A stretch of DNA of 64,000 nucleotides from assembly GCF_023015805.1 (NCBI RefSeq), contig NZ_JALKBA010000004.1, positions 1 through 64,000 of the forward strand, given 5' to 3'. Below, one piece after another: positions 18,597 through 26,426 of the stretch; the stretch's first letter is position 1; every line of letters starts with the position of its first letter. A program made the position numbers and the translations under genes. Under the pieces are notes generated by a model. It searched no databases and was not told where the DNA came from. It saw only the letters and a program-made list of their open reading frames with translations. This stretch comes from Cellulophaga sp. F20128 (GTDB lineage Bacteria > Bacteroidota > Bacteroidia > Flavobacteriales > Flavobacteriaceae).

Positions 18597-18965
18597 TTAA
18601 TCTACTTCACCACTACTTGGTTGTGGCTCACCAACTTCGTCGTCATCAGTTGCTACTTCTCCGTTGCTCGGTTGTGGCTCACCAACTTCGTCGTCATCAG
18701 TTGCTACTTCTCCGTTGCTCGGTTGTGGCTCACCAACTTCATCGTCGTCCGTTGCTACTTCACCACTACTTGGTTGTGGCTCACCAACTTCATCGTCGTC
18801 CGTTGCTACTTCTCCGTTACTTGGTTGTGGCTCACCAACTTCATCATCATCGGTTGCTTGAATGTTTTCAAATAATGCATCATCTGCTTCGTTACCATCT
18901 ACATTACATGAGAATAAGATTAAACTACAAATTACCATTCCCAAAATGTTACCTACTTTTTTCAT
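18597..18965 (-). CDS. Small lipoprotein built of five acidic 17-residue repeats
   Basis: The 122-residue product has a lipoprotein signal peptide (lipobox LFSC, Cys about 20), a linker of about 16 residues (N-V-D-G-N-E-A-D-D-A-L-F-E-N-I-Q), then five direct copies of A-T-D-D-D-E-V-G-E-P-Q-P-(N/S)-G-E-V running to the C-terminus. There is no folded domain. The array is acidic and proline-rich, so it should be an extended, flexible, surface-anchored stalk, perhaps metal- or polycation-binding. I recognise no family. It lies between a histidine kinase gene and a LytTR regulator gene. The reverse strand is also open over the repeats, but that is a by-product of the repeat composition. Confidence 0.75.
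   Translation of the reverse strand: MKKVGNILGMVICSLILFSCNVDGNEADDALFENIQATDDDEVGEPQPSNGEVATDDDEVGEPQPSSGEVATDDDEVGEPQPSNGEVATDDDEVGEPQPSNGEVATDDDEVGEPQPSSGEVD
18603..18857 (-). repeat. Five tandem 51-bp coding repeats with mosaic variants
   Basis: Units are 18603-18653, 18654-18704, 18705-18755, 18756-18806 and 18807-18857. Each unit has a left and a right variable block. The left blocks are of type A (ccactactt) in units 1 and 4 and type B (ccgttgctc or a close variant) in units 2, 3 and 5. The right blocks are of one type in units 1-2 and another in units 3-5. The blocks therefore assort independently, as expected from unequal exchange. Confidence 0.9.
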
Positions 18966-19106
18966 ACTTAATTTTTTTTACGGTTAAATTCATTTTTATT
19001 GCACTGCTAAAGTATATCAGCTAGCGGGAAATAGAAATACAATTATGCGTGTTTGAGTATTCTGTAGGTGTCTGATAGTAATTAAACACTTTTTGTGAGA
19101 ATTTTA

Positions 19107-19841
19107 CTAATTATGCGAGGAAATTGAATTTTTGCTCATTCTATTATTAAGTACGTCTATGTTTTCTTTATAGGATTTAGAAAAAGGGACTTGTGTATCA
19201 GTTTTTTTAAGATCACAGAGGTTTTTACCATAGTTTATTCGAGATACATAATTGCTATTTAAAATATAACTTTGATGAATCCTTGTAAAATTAGGAGGTA
19301 ATTTATTTTCAAAAGTTTTCAAGGTTTTGTAGGCACTAACCTTAGTGCCATCACTTAAGAAAAAATCCGTTGTATTGTTGTCTGCCTTTAAGTATAGAAT
19401 GTCTTTAGTGTCTATGTACCTGTAATCTTTGTATGACTGCAAACATAAAGTAGAGAGGGTTGTTTCTTTTTTTGGAACTTGTTTTCTTAATTTATAAATA
19501 GACTTTCTAATATCAAATTCATTGTAAGGTAATATCCAATAATCGAAAAAACCACATTTAATGGCTTCGTAGGCATTGTCTTTGGTCTTACTCATACCTA
19601 TAACCAGAGGAATATGATTTATGTATTGGTGCAAATCAGAAACCATTTGAAAATATTCGGTGGGCTCATTCTGTAAATCGATAAATAGAATATCTGGACT
19701 ATATTTAAGTGTGTGGTTAAGTCCATCATTTGGGTTTTCCGCGATATCTGCACATACAAAGTCATCATAAGCCTCCAAAAAATGCTGTAATTGCAAATTT
19801 GAAGTTGTGTTAGATCCTATTATGACGTATGAATAATTCAC
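19107..19841 (-). CDS. LytTR-family regulator with degenerate receiver
   Basis: The product has an N-terminal receiver-like domain (about residues 2-120) and a C-terminal LytTR DNA-binding domain (about 140-236) with Y-I-D-T-K-D-I-L-Y-L-K-A-D, the FTRIHQSYILN stretch and V-P-F-S-K-S-Y-K-E. D55 (FIDL) is retained, but the acidic pair near the N-terminus is replaced (I-I-G-S-N) and the conserved Lys is lost (I-L-P-Y-N-E-F), so phosphorylation is doubtful. I choose GTG 19841 because the receiver begins there. An ATG at 19928 would add 29 hydrophobic residues and would run through a 9-bp inverted repeat at 19891-19921. No kinase is adjacent on this strand. Confidence 0.78.
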   Translation of the reverse strand: MNYSYVIIGSNTTSNLQLQHFLEAYDDFVCADIAENPNDGLNHTLKYSPDILFIDLQNEPTEYFQMVSDLHQYINHIPLVIGMSKTKDNAYEAIKCGFFDYWILPYNEFDIRKSIYKLRKQVPKKETTLSTLCLQSYKDYRYIDTKDILYLKADNNTTDFFLSDGTKVSAYKTLKTFENKLPPNFTRIHQSYILNSNYVSRINYGKNLCDLKKTDTQVPFSKSYKENIDVLNNRMSKNSISSHN

Positions 19842-19890
19842 CCTATTTATTTGATTATAAAAATACAGATAGATTGTGAGATATAATTGC

Positions 19891-19921
19891 ACGTAAACCG
19901 CAATATTTCTGAGGTTTACGT
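19891..19921. promoter_or_regulatory. Inverted repeat ahead of the LytTR gene (possible operator)
   Basis: ACGTAAACC (19891-19899) and GGTTTACGT (19913-19921) form perfect 9-bp arms spaced by 13 bases, so the centres are 22 bases (two helical turns) apart. LytTR proteins are known to bind pairs of about 9-bp elements with 12-13-base spacers, usually direct repeats. Autoregulation is inferred, not shown. Confidence 0.4.
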
Positions 19922-19989
19922 AGTCCAATTTACAACAAACTTACTATATAATAAGTAAAAACCTACAAATATAACGGTAAAAACTTACA

Positions 19990-21510
19990 TTAATTGTTTA
20001 GCACATATTCGTGTGCACCAATATCTGGAGCATTTGTTCTATCATTTCCATGTATATCGAATGGAATTTCTTGGGCTGTTAATATTTCGGCATTGTTTAG
20101 TGCTGCAGAAGTATTTGTTAACCGAAATCCATTTTTAAATGGATTCTGAAAATTGGTAGCACCATTTAAAATGATGGAAGAATAATAAGTATCATTTTCA
20201 AAATCGTAGAATTCATTGGTCCCATCCATTGTAGCAAATTTCAGCAAACAATTGGTGAATTTAAACTGGAAAGTACTGCTAGGACTGGCTAATAATTGTA
20301 ATTCATGTGTGTTATTCCCATCTATAATACAATTAATAAAATTTGCTTCTTTAAGGGTGTTATCTTCGGTGGTTGCTAGATTGTCAATTTTTAGTGCTAC
20401 CCCTGTTCTAAATCCAGAAGCCCAATAATTTGCAATGGTATTGTGCTTAAAACTATAGGCACCACCTTTATTTAAATGAACCGAAGTATGCCCTGCATTA
20501 GCTATCACTGAATTTGAAACTTCCATTTTTGCGTGTATAGCCAATAGATTTAGTTGTTGACTGTTGTAAATCTGAGAATTTTGAAGCGTTAACGTTGGCG
20601 CTGTTAAATTGTTCATACCTTCTACGATTAATCCAATCGTAGCATTTTTTATGGTTGCATGGTTTATAGTATTGTTAATGCTTCCCTCTGCAATCCATAT
20701 TGTTCCCCATTGTCCAGGAATATTGCTGTAGGTTGGTTCTAGCCTGTCACCTTCAAAAATTACTTCCTTTTCTAATAGGGTACTACTGGCACTAACAGCA
20801 CCATTAATTAGTAATGTTCCTTCTTTTTGTACTAAAATCCCTGAATTTTCATGAAAATGCACCCGTGTTCCTGGATCCATTTGTAATGTTTTGTTTTTTG
20901 GAACAAGAGCGTAACCATAAATTACATAGGGTTTGTTATTCGTAAAATGCAGCTGCTCCTCGGTTAACTCAAATCCTTCCGAACGTATTGCTACTCCATT
21001 CGTATCACTTTCTAAAACTATTGTTTGGCTGTTGCCATTAGGGAGTAGGGCAGGGTATAGGAAAACTGCATCCTTAATTAAAGTAACCAGGGCTACACTT
21101 TGTTCGTACATCCCTGTATCAAATAAAATGGCGTCTGTATCTAAAAATTCATTATCATCAGAATCTTCGGTAATAGGTGTAATCTCAATAAAGATATAAA
21201 GGCTGTCTTTCGCAAAAAGTGGAATATTGCTAAAACTTTTTCCTGACAACCCATCAACGTTAAGTCTGTAATTACTTTTTAATCCTTTGGCTAACTTTAT
21301 GGTAGGTATTTCTACATCACTATTACTTTTGTTGTAAACTTTAAAGCCATAGGTACTACTGCTCAGAGAAGCAAAAACAGTATCTAAATAGATGGTATCC
21401 TTAGAAAAGGATAGATTGCCCGTGCTGGCTTGGTAATTAAAATCTTTGCGACAAGAACTGCCTAGGATAATGAAAATAAGTAGTGCTATATATAATAAGG
21501 AGTATTTCAT
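19990..21510 (-). CDS. Right-handed beta-helix lipoprotein
   Basis: The 506-residue protein begins with a lipoprotein signal (lipobox GSSC, Cys 20). The first 150 residues are a beta domain (S-K-D-T-I-Y-L-D-T-V-F-A, P-L-F-A-K-D-S-L-Y-I-F-I-E-I). Residues of about 200-430 form a parallel beta-helix with repeated hydrophobic/asparagine rungs (I-N-N-A-T-I-K-N-A-T-I-G-L, H-N-T-I-A-N-Y). The C-terminus ends with the choice-of-anchor-Q-like motif D-I-H-G-N-D-R-x-x-A-P-D-I-G-A-H-E-Y. It may bind or process a polysaccharide, but catalytic residues cannot be identified. Its start overlaps the stop of the upstream thioesterase gene by four bases, indicating translational coupling. Confidence 0.75.
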   Translation of the reverse strand: MKYSLLYIALLIFIILGSSCRKDFNYQASTGNLSFSKDTIYLDTVFASLSSSTYGFKVYNKSNSDVEIPTIKLAKGLKSNYRLNVDGLSGKSFSNIPLFAKDSLYIFIEITPITEDSDDNEFLDTDAILFDTGMYEQSVALVTLIKDAVFLYPALLPNGNSQTIVLESDTNGVAIRSEGFELTEEQLHFTNNKPYVIYGYALVPKNKTLQMDPGTRVHFHENSGILVQKEGTLLINGAVSASSTLLEKEVIFEGDRLEPTYSNIPGQWGTIWIAEGSINNTINHATIKNATIGLIVEGMNNLTAPTLTLQNSQIYNSQQLNLLAIHAKMEVSNSVIANAGHTSVHLNKGGAYSFKHNTIANYWASGFRTGVALKIDNLATTEDNTLKEANFINCIIDGNNTHELQLLASPSSTFQFKFTNCLLKFATMDGTNEFYDFENDTYYSSIILNGATNFQNPFKNGFRLTNTSAALNNAEILTAQEIPFDIHGNDRTNAPDIGAHEYVLNN

Positions 21511-21914
21511 AGTTTAGGGGACTCATCTAGAAACACTTTTTTTATTTCATCAGAAATTCTAATGGGACGTAAACTTTTGGCGTTTAATAAACACCATTCT
21601 GTTTTTGCGCTAACAACAAGTTTTTTATTCTTGGCATTGTGCATTTCTACGATACGTATAGATCTTGCTCCTTCAGATTTTTTAATAAAGGTCTTAATAT
21701 CTAAAACATCATGTAAAAGGGCGGCAGATTTATATTCTAAAAAGTGAGTGGTAACGACCCACATGATATTTTCTCGCATTTCTTTGGGTGCAGAAGAAAC
21801 CCAGTGCTCTTTAGAAATATCTTGTACCCATTGCAAATAACGCACATTGTTAACGTGGTTTAAGTCATCCAGGTCATCTTGGCTTACAGTAATTGTCTTT
21901 TTGTAAAACTTCAC
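21507..21914 (-). CDS. Hotdog-fold acyl-CoA thioesterase (4HBT family)
   Basis: The 135-residue protein is a single hotdog domain of the 4-hydroxybenzoyl-CoA thioesterase/FadM type. The helix-start motif D-L-N-H-V-N-N-V-R-Y-L-Q-W (D17, H20) carries the usual catalytic Asp and is followed by W-V-V-T-T-H-F-L-E-Y and the strand I-R-I-V-E-M. It should hydrolyse an acyl-CoA in the cytoplasm; the physiological substrate is unknown. It is the middle gene of a tight trio: it starts two bases after the glutaminyl cyclotransferase gene and overlaps the beta-helix lipoprotein by four bases. Confidence 0.85.
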   Translation of the reverse strand: MKFYKKTITVSQDDLDDLNHVNNVRYLQWVQDISKEHWVSSAPKEMRENIMWVVTTHFLEYKSAALLHDVLDIKTFIKKSEGARSIRIVEMHNAKNKKLVVSAKTEWCLLNAKSLRPIRISDEIKKVFLDESPKL

Positions 21915-21916
21915 AC

Positions 21917-22963
21917 TTATTTTTTAATGATTTTCACCTCAAATATTTTGTCCCAGAATTTTCCAGTTACAAAAAATGTTTCTCGGGTTGGGTTATATGC
22001 AATACCATTAAGGACATCGATATTTTCATTAGTCACATTATCTTTTAAACCATTAAAATTTATAATACCTTCTACAATACCGCTATTTGGATCAATTATA
22101 ACGGCAACATCTTGCCCGGATTGCCAGGTGTTTGCGTAAATTTTTCCATCGACATATTCCAGTTCATTAATCTTAATTAATTTTTTACTATTCGTATAGA
22201 CTTCAATAAAACTTTCCTCTACTAAGGTTTCGGCATTTAAGGTCCATATTTTTTCAGAGCCATCACTTTTCAATAAATTGAAACCATCATTACATAGTCC
22301 CCAGCCTTCTTTGCTTTTTCCATAGGTAAATTGATCTATTTCTTCTAAAGTATCAACGTTGTAAACAAAGCCAATATTGCTTTGCCACGTAAGTTGATAT
22401 ATTTTGTTGTTTAAAATTGTAATGCCTTCACCAAATTGGGTGTTTTTTAAGGAGTGTTCCTTTATAACTGTTCCCGTTTTATAATCTAGTTTTAATAATT
22501 TGGATTTTTCTAGTTTTCCGGTTCCCTCGTATAGGGTGTCTCTATAGAATTCTAAACCTTGGGTGAAATATGCTTTGTTGTGTGGGTATTCATTTATTAT
22601 TTCATAGGTGTATACTTGCGGTGCTTTGGGAGCAAAAACAATGACCTTTTTAGTGATCGTTACAGTTTCTTCTTCATACTCAATTTCAGCTGCTATAGTT
22701 TTGCTACCAACTTTAGGGATCTGTAAGGCCATTTTATTGTTAGTTACTTCTATCTCTTGTCCATCAATTGCATAGGTTACTTTACTAATAGGCTTGTTTT
22801 TTTTATTTATTAAATTGATAGTTACAATTTCATTGAGGTGTATTTTCTCACCGGCACCCTTTATTTGTAATTCAAATAGGCTAGAAGGCGATGTATTTGC
22901 TCCTCCGCACGATACTATTAAAAGGGTTAGTAGGCTGTATGTTAAAAACTTAAGTGACTTCAT
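21917..22963 (-). CDS. Glutaminyl-peptide cyclotransferase (lipoprotein)
   Basis: This matches the beta-propeller glutamine cyclotransferase family (plant papaya-type QC), which forms N-terminal pyroglutamate on exported proteins. I place the start at ATG 22963, giving a clean lipoprotein signal (M-K-S-L-K-F..., lipobox IVSC). An upstream ATG at 22987 would add eight residues. The N-terminal 110 residues are an extra Ig-like domain, followed by the propeller with Y-P-H-N-K-A-Y-F-T-Q-G-L-E, then L-Y-E-G-T-G, F-G-E-G-I-T and L-N-G-I-A-Y. Many T9SS cargo proteins have N-terminal Gln after signal cleavage, so a role in maturing exported proteins is plausible. It is first in the three-gene operon. 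Confidence 0.88.
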   Translation of the reverse strand: MKSLKFLTYSLLTLLIVSCGGANTSPSSLFELQIKGAGEKIHLNEIVTINLINKKNKPISKVTYAIDGQEIEVTNNKMALQIPKVGSKTIAAEIEYEEETVTITKKVIVFAPKAPQVYTYEIINEYPHNKAYFTQGLEFYRDTLYEGTGKLEKSKLLKLDYKTGTVIKEHSLKNTQFGEGITILNNKIYQLTWQSNIGFVYNVDTLEEIDQFTYGKSKEGWGLCNDGFNLLKSDGSEKIWTLNAETLVEESFIEVYTNSKKLIKINELEYVDGKIYANTWQSGQDVAVIIDPNSGIVEGIINFNGLKDNVTNENIDVLNGIAYNPTRETFFVTGKFWDKIFEVKIIKK

Positions 22964-23018
22964 GATTTTTATGTTGATATAAGGCAAGGTATTTAATTAA
23001 AATTAGAATGAAAAATGA

Positions 23019-23048
23019 TTGCGTCAAATTTAAAAGATTGTATATTTG
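23019..23048 (+). promoter_or_regulatory. SRP RNA promoter
   Basis: TTG at 23019-23021, then 19 bases, then TATATTTG at 23041-23048: a near-perfect Bacteroidota housekeeping promoter (TTG-N19-TAnnTTTG). The predicted start is a few bases downstream, at the 5' end of the SRP RNA. Confidence 0.65.
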
Positions 23049-23050
23049 CA

Positions 23051-23150
23051 GCTGGCAAGTCCTACACGACCAGCTCCTGTTTAATCCCCCAGGGTGGGAA
23101 CGCAGCAAGGGTACACGGTTGAGCGGTGCGATGTAGGTAGCTTGCCTTTT
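23051..23150 (+). ncRNA. ffs: Small signal recognition particle RNA (4.5S type)
   Basis: The conserved SRP tetraloop-and-bulge region is clear: GGTGGGAACGCAGCAAGG at about 23093-23110. The outer helix pairs GGCAAG (23054-23059) with CTTGCC (23141-23146), and CCTAC with GTAGG just inside. Size (about 100 nt) fits the bacterial small SRP RNA lacking the Alu domain. It binds Ffh and directs membrane and secretory proteins to the translocon. A T run of seven follows the stem and would end transcription. It sits between the glutaminyl cyclotransferase gene and an SDR gene. Confidence 0.95.
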
Positions 23151-23231
23151 TTTATACCCTAAAGTCAACACGACTTATATTTCTTTTCTCTTTTATTTAT
23201 TTGTTTATTTGCATCAGTTAATTTTTAACAT

Positions 23232-24041
23232 ATGATGCGGAAAGTTGTATTAATTACCGGAGGATCTTCTGGTATTGGAAAATCTATTGGTAGTTATTTA
23301 GCAGCAAGAGGGTTTACCGTTTACGGTACTACACGTAGCAAGGCTAAATATCCAAACTTTGATGCCTTTAACCTGGTAGAGTTAGATGTACGGAACACAG
23401 AAACTATTGCGCAAGCAATAGCTACGGTATTAAGTATTGAAGGACGTATTGATGTGTTAATTAATAATGCTGGGGTTGGAATTACAGGACCAATAGAGGA
23501 AACACCTAATGAAGAAATAGTAAATGCTTTTATGGTGAATTTTAATGGGCCTATCAGCGTTATGAAGGCAGTATTGCCTCAGATGAGAAAACAAAAGGCA
23601 GGTTTAATTATTAACATAACTTCAATTGCAGGATATATGGGATTGCCCTATAGAGGCATTTATTCTGCTAGTAAAGGAGCATTAGAATTGGTTACAGAGG
23701 CCATGCGTATGGAAGTTAAAGATTTTGGGGTGCAAATAACAACAGTGGCTCCTGGAGATTTTGCTACCAATATAGCTTCAGGGAGGTATCATGCGCCTGT
23801 CTTAGAAGATTCTGCTTATAAAAAAGCATATGGTAATTCATTAAGTATGATGGATGAACACGTTGATTCTGGTGAAGATCCCATCCAAGTAGCTGAAAAA
23901 GTATTGGCAATTATACACACTAAAAAACCTAAGGTACATTATAGGGTAGGAGCTTTTATGCAAAAATTTTCGTTGTTTTTAAAGAAAATTTTACCAGATA
24001 AAGTTTACGAAAAATTATTATTGAACCATTACAAGTTGTAA
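23232..24041 (+). CDS. Short-chain dehydrogenase/reductase
   Basis: The 269-residue classical SDR has the NAD(P)-binding TGGSSGIG motif at 9-16, NNAG at 78-81, the catalytic Ser 131 (INITSIAG), and YSASK at 144-148. It reduces or oxidises an unknown alcohol/carbonyl, probably in the cytoplasm. The C-terminal 40 residues (F-M-Q-K-F-S-L-F-L-K-K-I-L-P) form a basic amphipathic tail that might touch a membrane. ATG 23235 is an alternative start one codon later. The transaldolase gene follows 82 bases downstream; shared transcription is possible. Confidence 0.9.
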   Translation: MMRKVVLITGGSSGIGKSIGSYLAARGFTVYGTTRSKAKYPNFDAFNLVELDVRNTETIAQAIATVLSIEGRIDVLINNAGVGITGPIEETPNEEIVNAFMVNFNGPISVMKAVLPQMRKQKAGLIINITSIAGYMGLPYRGIYSASKGALELVTEAMRMEVKDFGVQITTVAPGDFATNIASGRYHAPVLEDSAYKKAYGNSLSMMDEHVDSGEDPIQVAEKVLAIIHTKKPKVHYRVGAFMQKFSLFLKKILPDKVYEKLLLNHYKL

Positions 24042-24123
24042 TTTTGTATACTCGTGTTAATTGTTGTGTAACAATTAGCATTAGGAATGAGATGTAGAAC
24101 ATAATTTTTAAAATAACAAAAGG

Positions 24124-24777
24124 ATGAAATTTTTTATTGACACAGCAAATTTGGCACAAATCAAAGAAGCACAAGAACTAGGTGTTTTGGACGGTGTAAC
24201 CACTAACCCTTCTTTAATGGCCAAAGAAGGTATTACTGGTAGAAATAATATTTTAAAACATTATGTTGACATTTGTAATATTGTTGAAGGTGATGTATCT
24301 GCTGAAGTAATTGCAACGGACTACGAGGCAATGATAAAAGAAGGTGAGGAATTAGCAGAATTACACGAACAGATCGTTGTTAAAGTACCGATGATTAAAG
24401 ACGGTATCAAAGCTATAAAATATTTCTCAGATAAAGGAATACGTACCAATTGTACTTTAGTTTTCTCTTGCGGACAAGCATTATTAGCAGCTAAGGCTGG
24501 AGCTACCTATGTATCTCCTTTTATTGGTAGATTAGACGATATTTCTACAGATGGTTTAAACTTAATTGCGGAAATTAGACATATTTATGATAACTATGCT
24601 TTTGAAACTCAAATTTTAGCTGCATCTGTTAGACATACAATGCATGTGATTGATTGCGCTAAACTAGGAGCAGATGTTATGACAGGTCCTTTGTCTTCAA
24701 TAGAAGGATTATTAAAGCACCCGTTAACAGATAGTGGCTTGGCTAAATTCTTAGAGGATTATAACAAAGGAAATTAA
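24124..24777 (+). CDS. fsa: Transaldolase/fructose-6-phosphate aldolase family protein
   Basis: The 217-residue protein is the short transaldolase type (TalC/FSA). Key features are DTANL at 6-10, TTNPSL at 26-31, the Schiff-base Lys K87 in VVKVPMI, and a conserved C-S-C-G-type stretch ([11 protein letters not shown]). Proteins of this size act either as transaldolase in the pentose-phosphate pathway or as fructose-6-phosphate aldolase; sequence alone does not separate them safely, so the symbol is provisional. It is cytoplasmic and followed by a strong terminator. Confidence 0.88.
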   Translation: MKFFIDTANLAQIKEAQELGVLDGVTTNPSLMAKEGITGRNNILKHYVDICNIVEGDVSAEVIATDYEAMIKEGEELAELHEQIVVKVPMIKDGIKAIKYFSDKGIRTNCTLVFSCGQALLAAKAGATYVSPFIGRLDDISTDGLNLIAEIRHIYDNYAFETQILAASVRHTMHVIDCAKLGADVMTGPLSSIEGLLKHPLTDSGLAKFLEDYNKGN

Positions 24778-24793
24778 TTTTTCCACCTAATAT

Positions 24794-24833
24794 AAAAAAA
24801 CCCTTAGCTATTCATATAGCTAAGGGTTTTTTT
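24794..24833. terminator. Strong hairpin terminator after the transaldolase gene
   Basis: An 18-base perfect stem (AAAAAAACCC... against ...GGGTTTTTTT) with a TCAT loop. A and T runs on the two sides let it serve both this gene and the convergent thioredoxin-like gene. Confidence 0.9.
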
Positions 24834-24859
24834 ATATCCTTTTAATGGGTATACAGCAT

Positions 24860-26257
24860 TTAAAAGGAACTATAAATGTCTGCAAACGCATTGGTAATTG
24901 TTCCGTTTTTGGTAACAATAGCTCTATTTATTCTTCCATTAATTATTAAAGCGTTATTTATTTCTTTTAATTCTGCTGCTCTAAATTGATTTTCTGCCTG
25001 TAGCTTGTTAGAGGTAACAACGTCTTTCCATTTTTGTTCATCGGTTCGCAGGCTAATACCAATATAAGTGTATTTATTTTTTTTAGTATTGTTTAGCGTA
25101 TTCACCCGATTGATAATGTTTTTAAAATGCCTATTGTGTTCTCCCATCCAAAAGTAAAAAACAACATCTTTTTTAGTAGCGCTAATTTCTGCTAGAGATA
25201 CTTGTTTGCCATTAAAGTCAACCACCCACACAGCGGGTATTGGCATATTGGGCTGTAAGTTATTAATGCTCGTATATAAGGAGTTTATTTCTGCTAAATG
25301 TTTATTATCATTTGCAACTTCATGAAATTTTTCAATAAACGCAGTATTGTTTTTGTAGCTAACATTAGAGCGAAGTAAATATTTAAGTGCCACAAAACGA
25401 ATTAGGTTATCCTTTAAATTCTTTTCACTAACAGCACTGTCTATAAGTTTTAATTGATGCTCATTAAAGTGAAGTTGATTAACGTAATTGACACCATTTT
25501 TCTTGCAATCTTTTTTACAATTCATATAAGAAACACCGTAAAAATGTTCTTTCATAAAGTTATAGTAGGGTGCAATATAGGTAAAGTTAGGATTGTTAAA
25601 GGTTAACTCCTTTCTATAATCGTAAAAGCTTTTCGGTAATTCTTCAAAAGAATTCTTCTTATAAATTTCTCTGTGTTTAAAGGGGTAGCGTTCCTTATAC
25701 AAATAGGTAGTGTAGTCAATATTTGTTTTTGCAATGGCAACTGCATTATCGGAGAGTACAGCTTCATGCTGTAAATTATCCAGTAATTGTAATTTTATAG
25801 CATTTATAGAGTCAACTTTTGTGCTAAATTCCTCTGGATTTAACCGATATATTTTTTGAATAAAATCTCTTTCTTCATTCTCTTGAACTAAGAACATTTC
25901 CAGTAAAAAATTATTTATTTCTTGTCCAATGCCTTCAAAAACAAGAGACTCATCAAAGTCGGCTGTATTTACCCTAATTAAGAGGCTATCTCCTTTTTCT
26001 AAATATACATATTGTACTTCAGGACTGTGTCCAAAATGATATAAGCCCTCTTCAGCAGAAGCGTCTAATTCAATTACAAACCTATTGCGACTGTCTAATT
26101 TTGAAGAACAAATCTTAACGTCATCTTTATACAAGATAACACTATCATTTTTTGGGTTCACAATTTCACCTGCAAAATAGATAGAGTGGGATTTTTTTTG
26201 CTTCCCACTACAACCAATTAAAACGGTAATTGAGAGAAAGAGTAAAAATTTGTTCAT
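24860..26257 (-). CDS. Thioredoxin-like lipoprotein without active-site cysteines
   Basis: The 465-residue protein has a lipoprotein signal (lipobox IGC, Cys 16), an N-terminal beta domain, a helical middle, and a C-terminal thioredoxin-fold domain (about 345-460) arranged as in the Bacteroidota TlpA/DUF4369-type lipoproteins. In place of W-C-x-x-C there is F-Y-F-W-M-G-E-H-N-R-H-F near 368-379, with no cysteine, so it cannot act as a thiol oxidoreductase. A C-K-K-D-C-K-K motif lies in the middle region instead and could bind metal or form a disulfide. A binding or chaperone role is more likely. It stands alone and converges on the transaldolase gene. Confidence 0.7.
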   Translation of the reverse strand: MNKFLLFLSITVLIGCSGKQKKSHSIYFAGEIVNPKNDSVILYKDDVKICSSKLDSRNRFVIELDASAEEGLYHFGHSPEVQYVYLEKGDSLLIRVNTADFDESLVFEGIGQEINNFLLEMFLVQENEERDFIQKIYRLNPEEFSTKVDSINAIKLQLLDNLQHEAVLSDNAVAIAKTNIDYTTYLYKERYPFKHREIYKKNSFEELPKSFYDYRKELTFNNPNFTYIAPYYNFMKEHFYGVSYMNCKKDCKKNGVNYVNQLHFNEHQLKLIDSAVSEKNLKDNLIRFVALKYLLRSNVSYKNNTAFIEKFHEVANDNKHLAEINSLYTSINNLQPNMPIPAVWVVDFNGKQVSLAEISATKKDVVFYFWMGEHNRHFKNIINRVNTLNNTKKNKYTYIGISLRTDEQKWKDVVTSNKLQAENQFRAAELKEINNALIINGRINRAIVTKNGTITNAFADIYSSF

Positions 26258-26373
26258 ATAATTCTAGCTATCATTCCATTCAAATTTAGGAAACCTTCTA
26301 GTGTGTCCATGTTAATGTGTAGTTAAAATAACTTTACAATTAGTTAAAACACTTTTTTAATGATTGAAATGTA

Positions 26374-26405
26374 TTGGTATAAGGTGTTAAAATTCACTAT
26401 TTTTG
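26374..26405 (+). promoter_or_regulatory. Promoter of the ABC-F gene
   Basis: TTG at 26374-26376, 21 bases, then TATTTTTG at 26398-26405, followed by CA as is usual. The predicted start is about 15 bases before the ATG at 26427. Confidence 0.5.
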
Positions 26406-26426
26406 CACAAAATTTAAAATAAGACT

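Noticed and set aside
18603-18857. CRISPR-like tandem array
   Set aside because: Units are contiguous, 51 bp, in frame and without unique spacers, so it is a coding tandem repeat.
18533-19024. Long open frame on the plus strand over the repeat lipoprotein gene
   Set aside because: The repeat composition keeps all strands open. The minus-strand frame has a lipoprotein signal peptide and a terminator; the plus-strand frames do not.
19842-19928. N-terminal extension of the LytTR protein from ATG 19928
   Set aside because: The extra 29 residues have no receiver-like pattern and span a perfect inverted repeat; GTG 19841 lies exactly at the receiver start.
23051-23150. tmRNA or tRNA
   Set aside because: The sequence carries the SRP GGTGGGAACGCAGCAAGG core and no acceptor CCA end.
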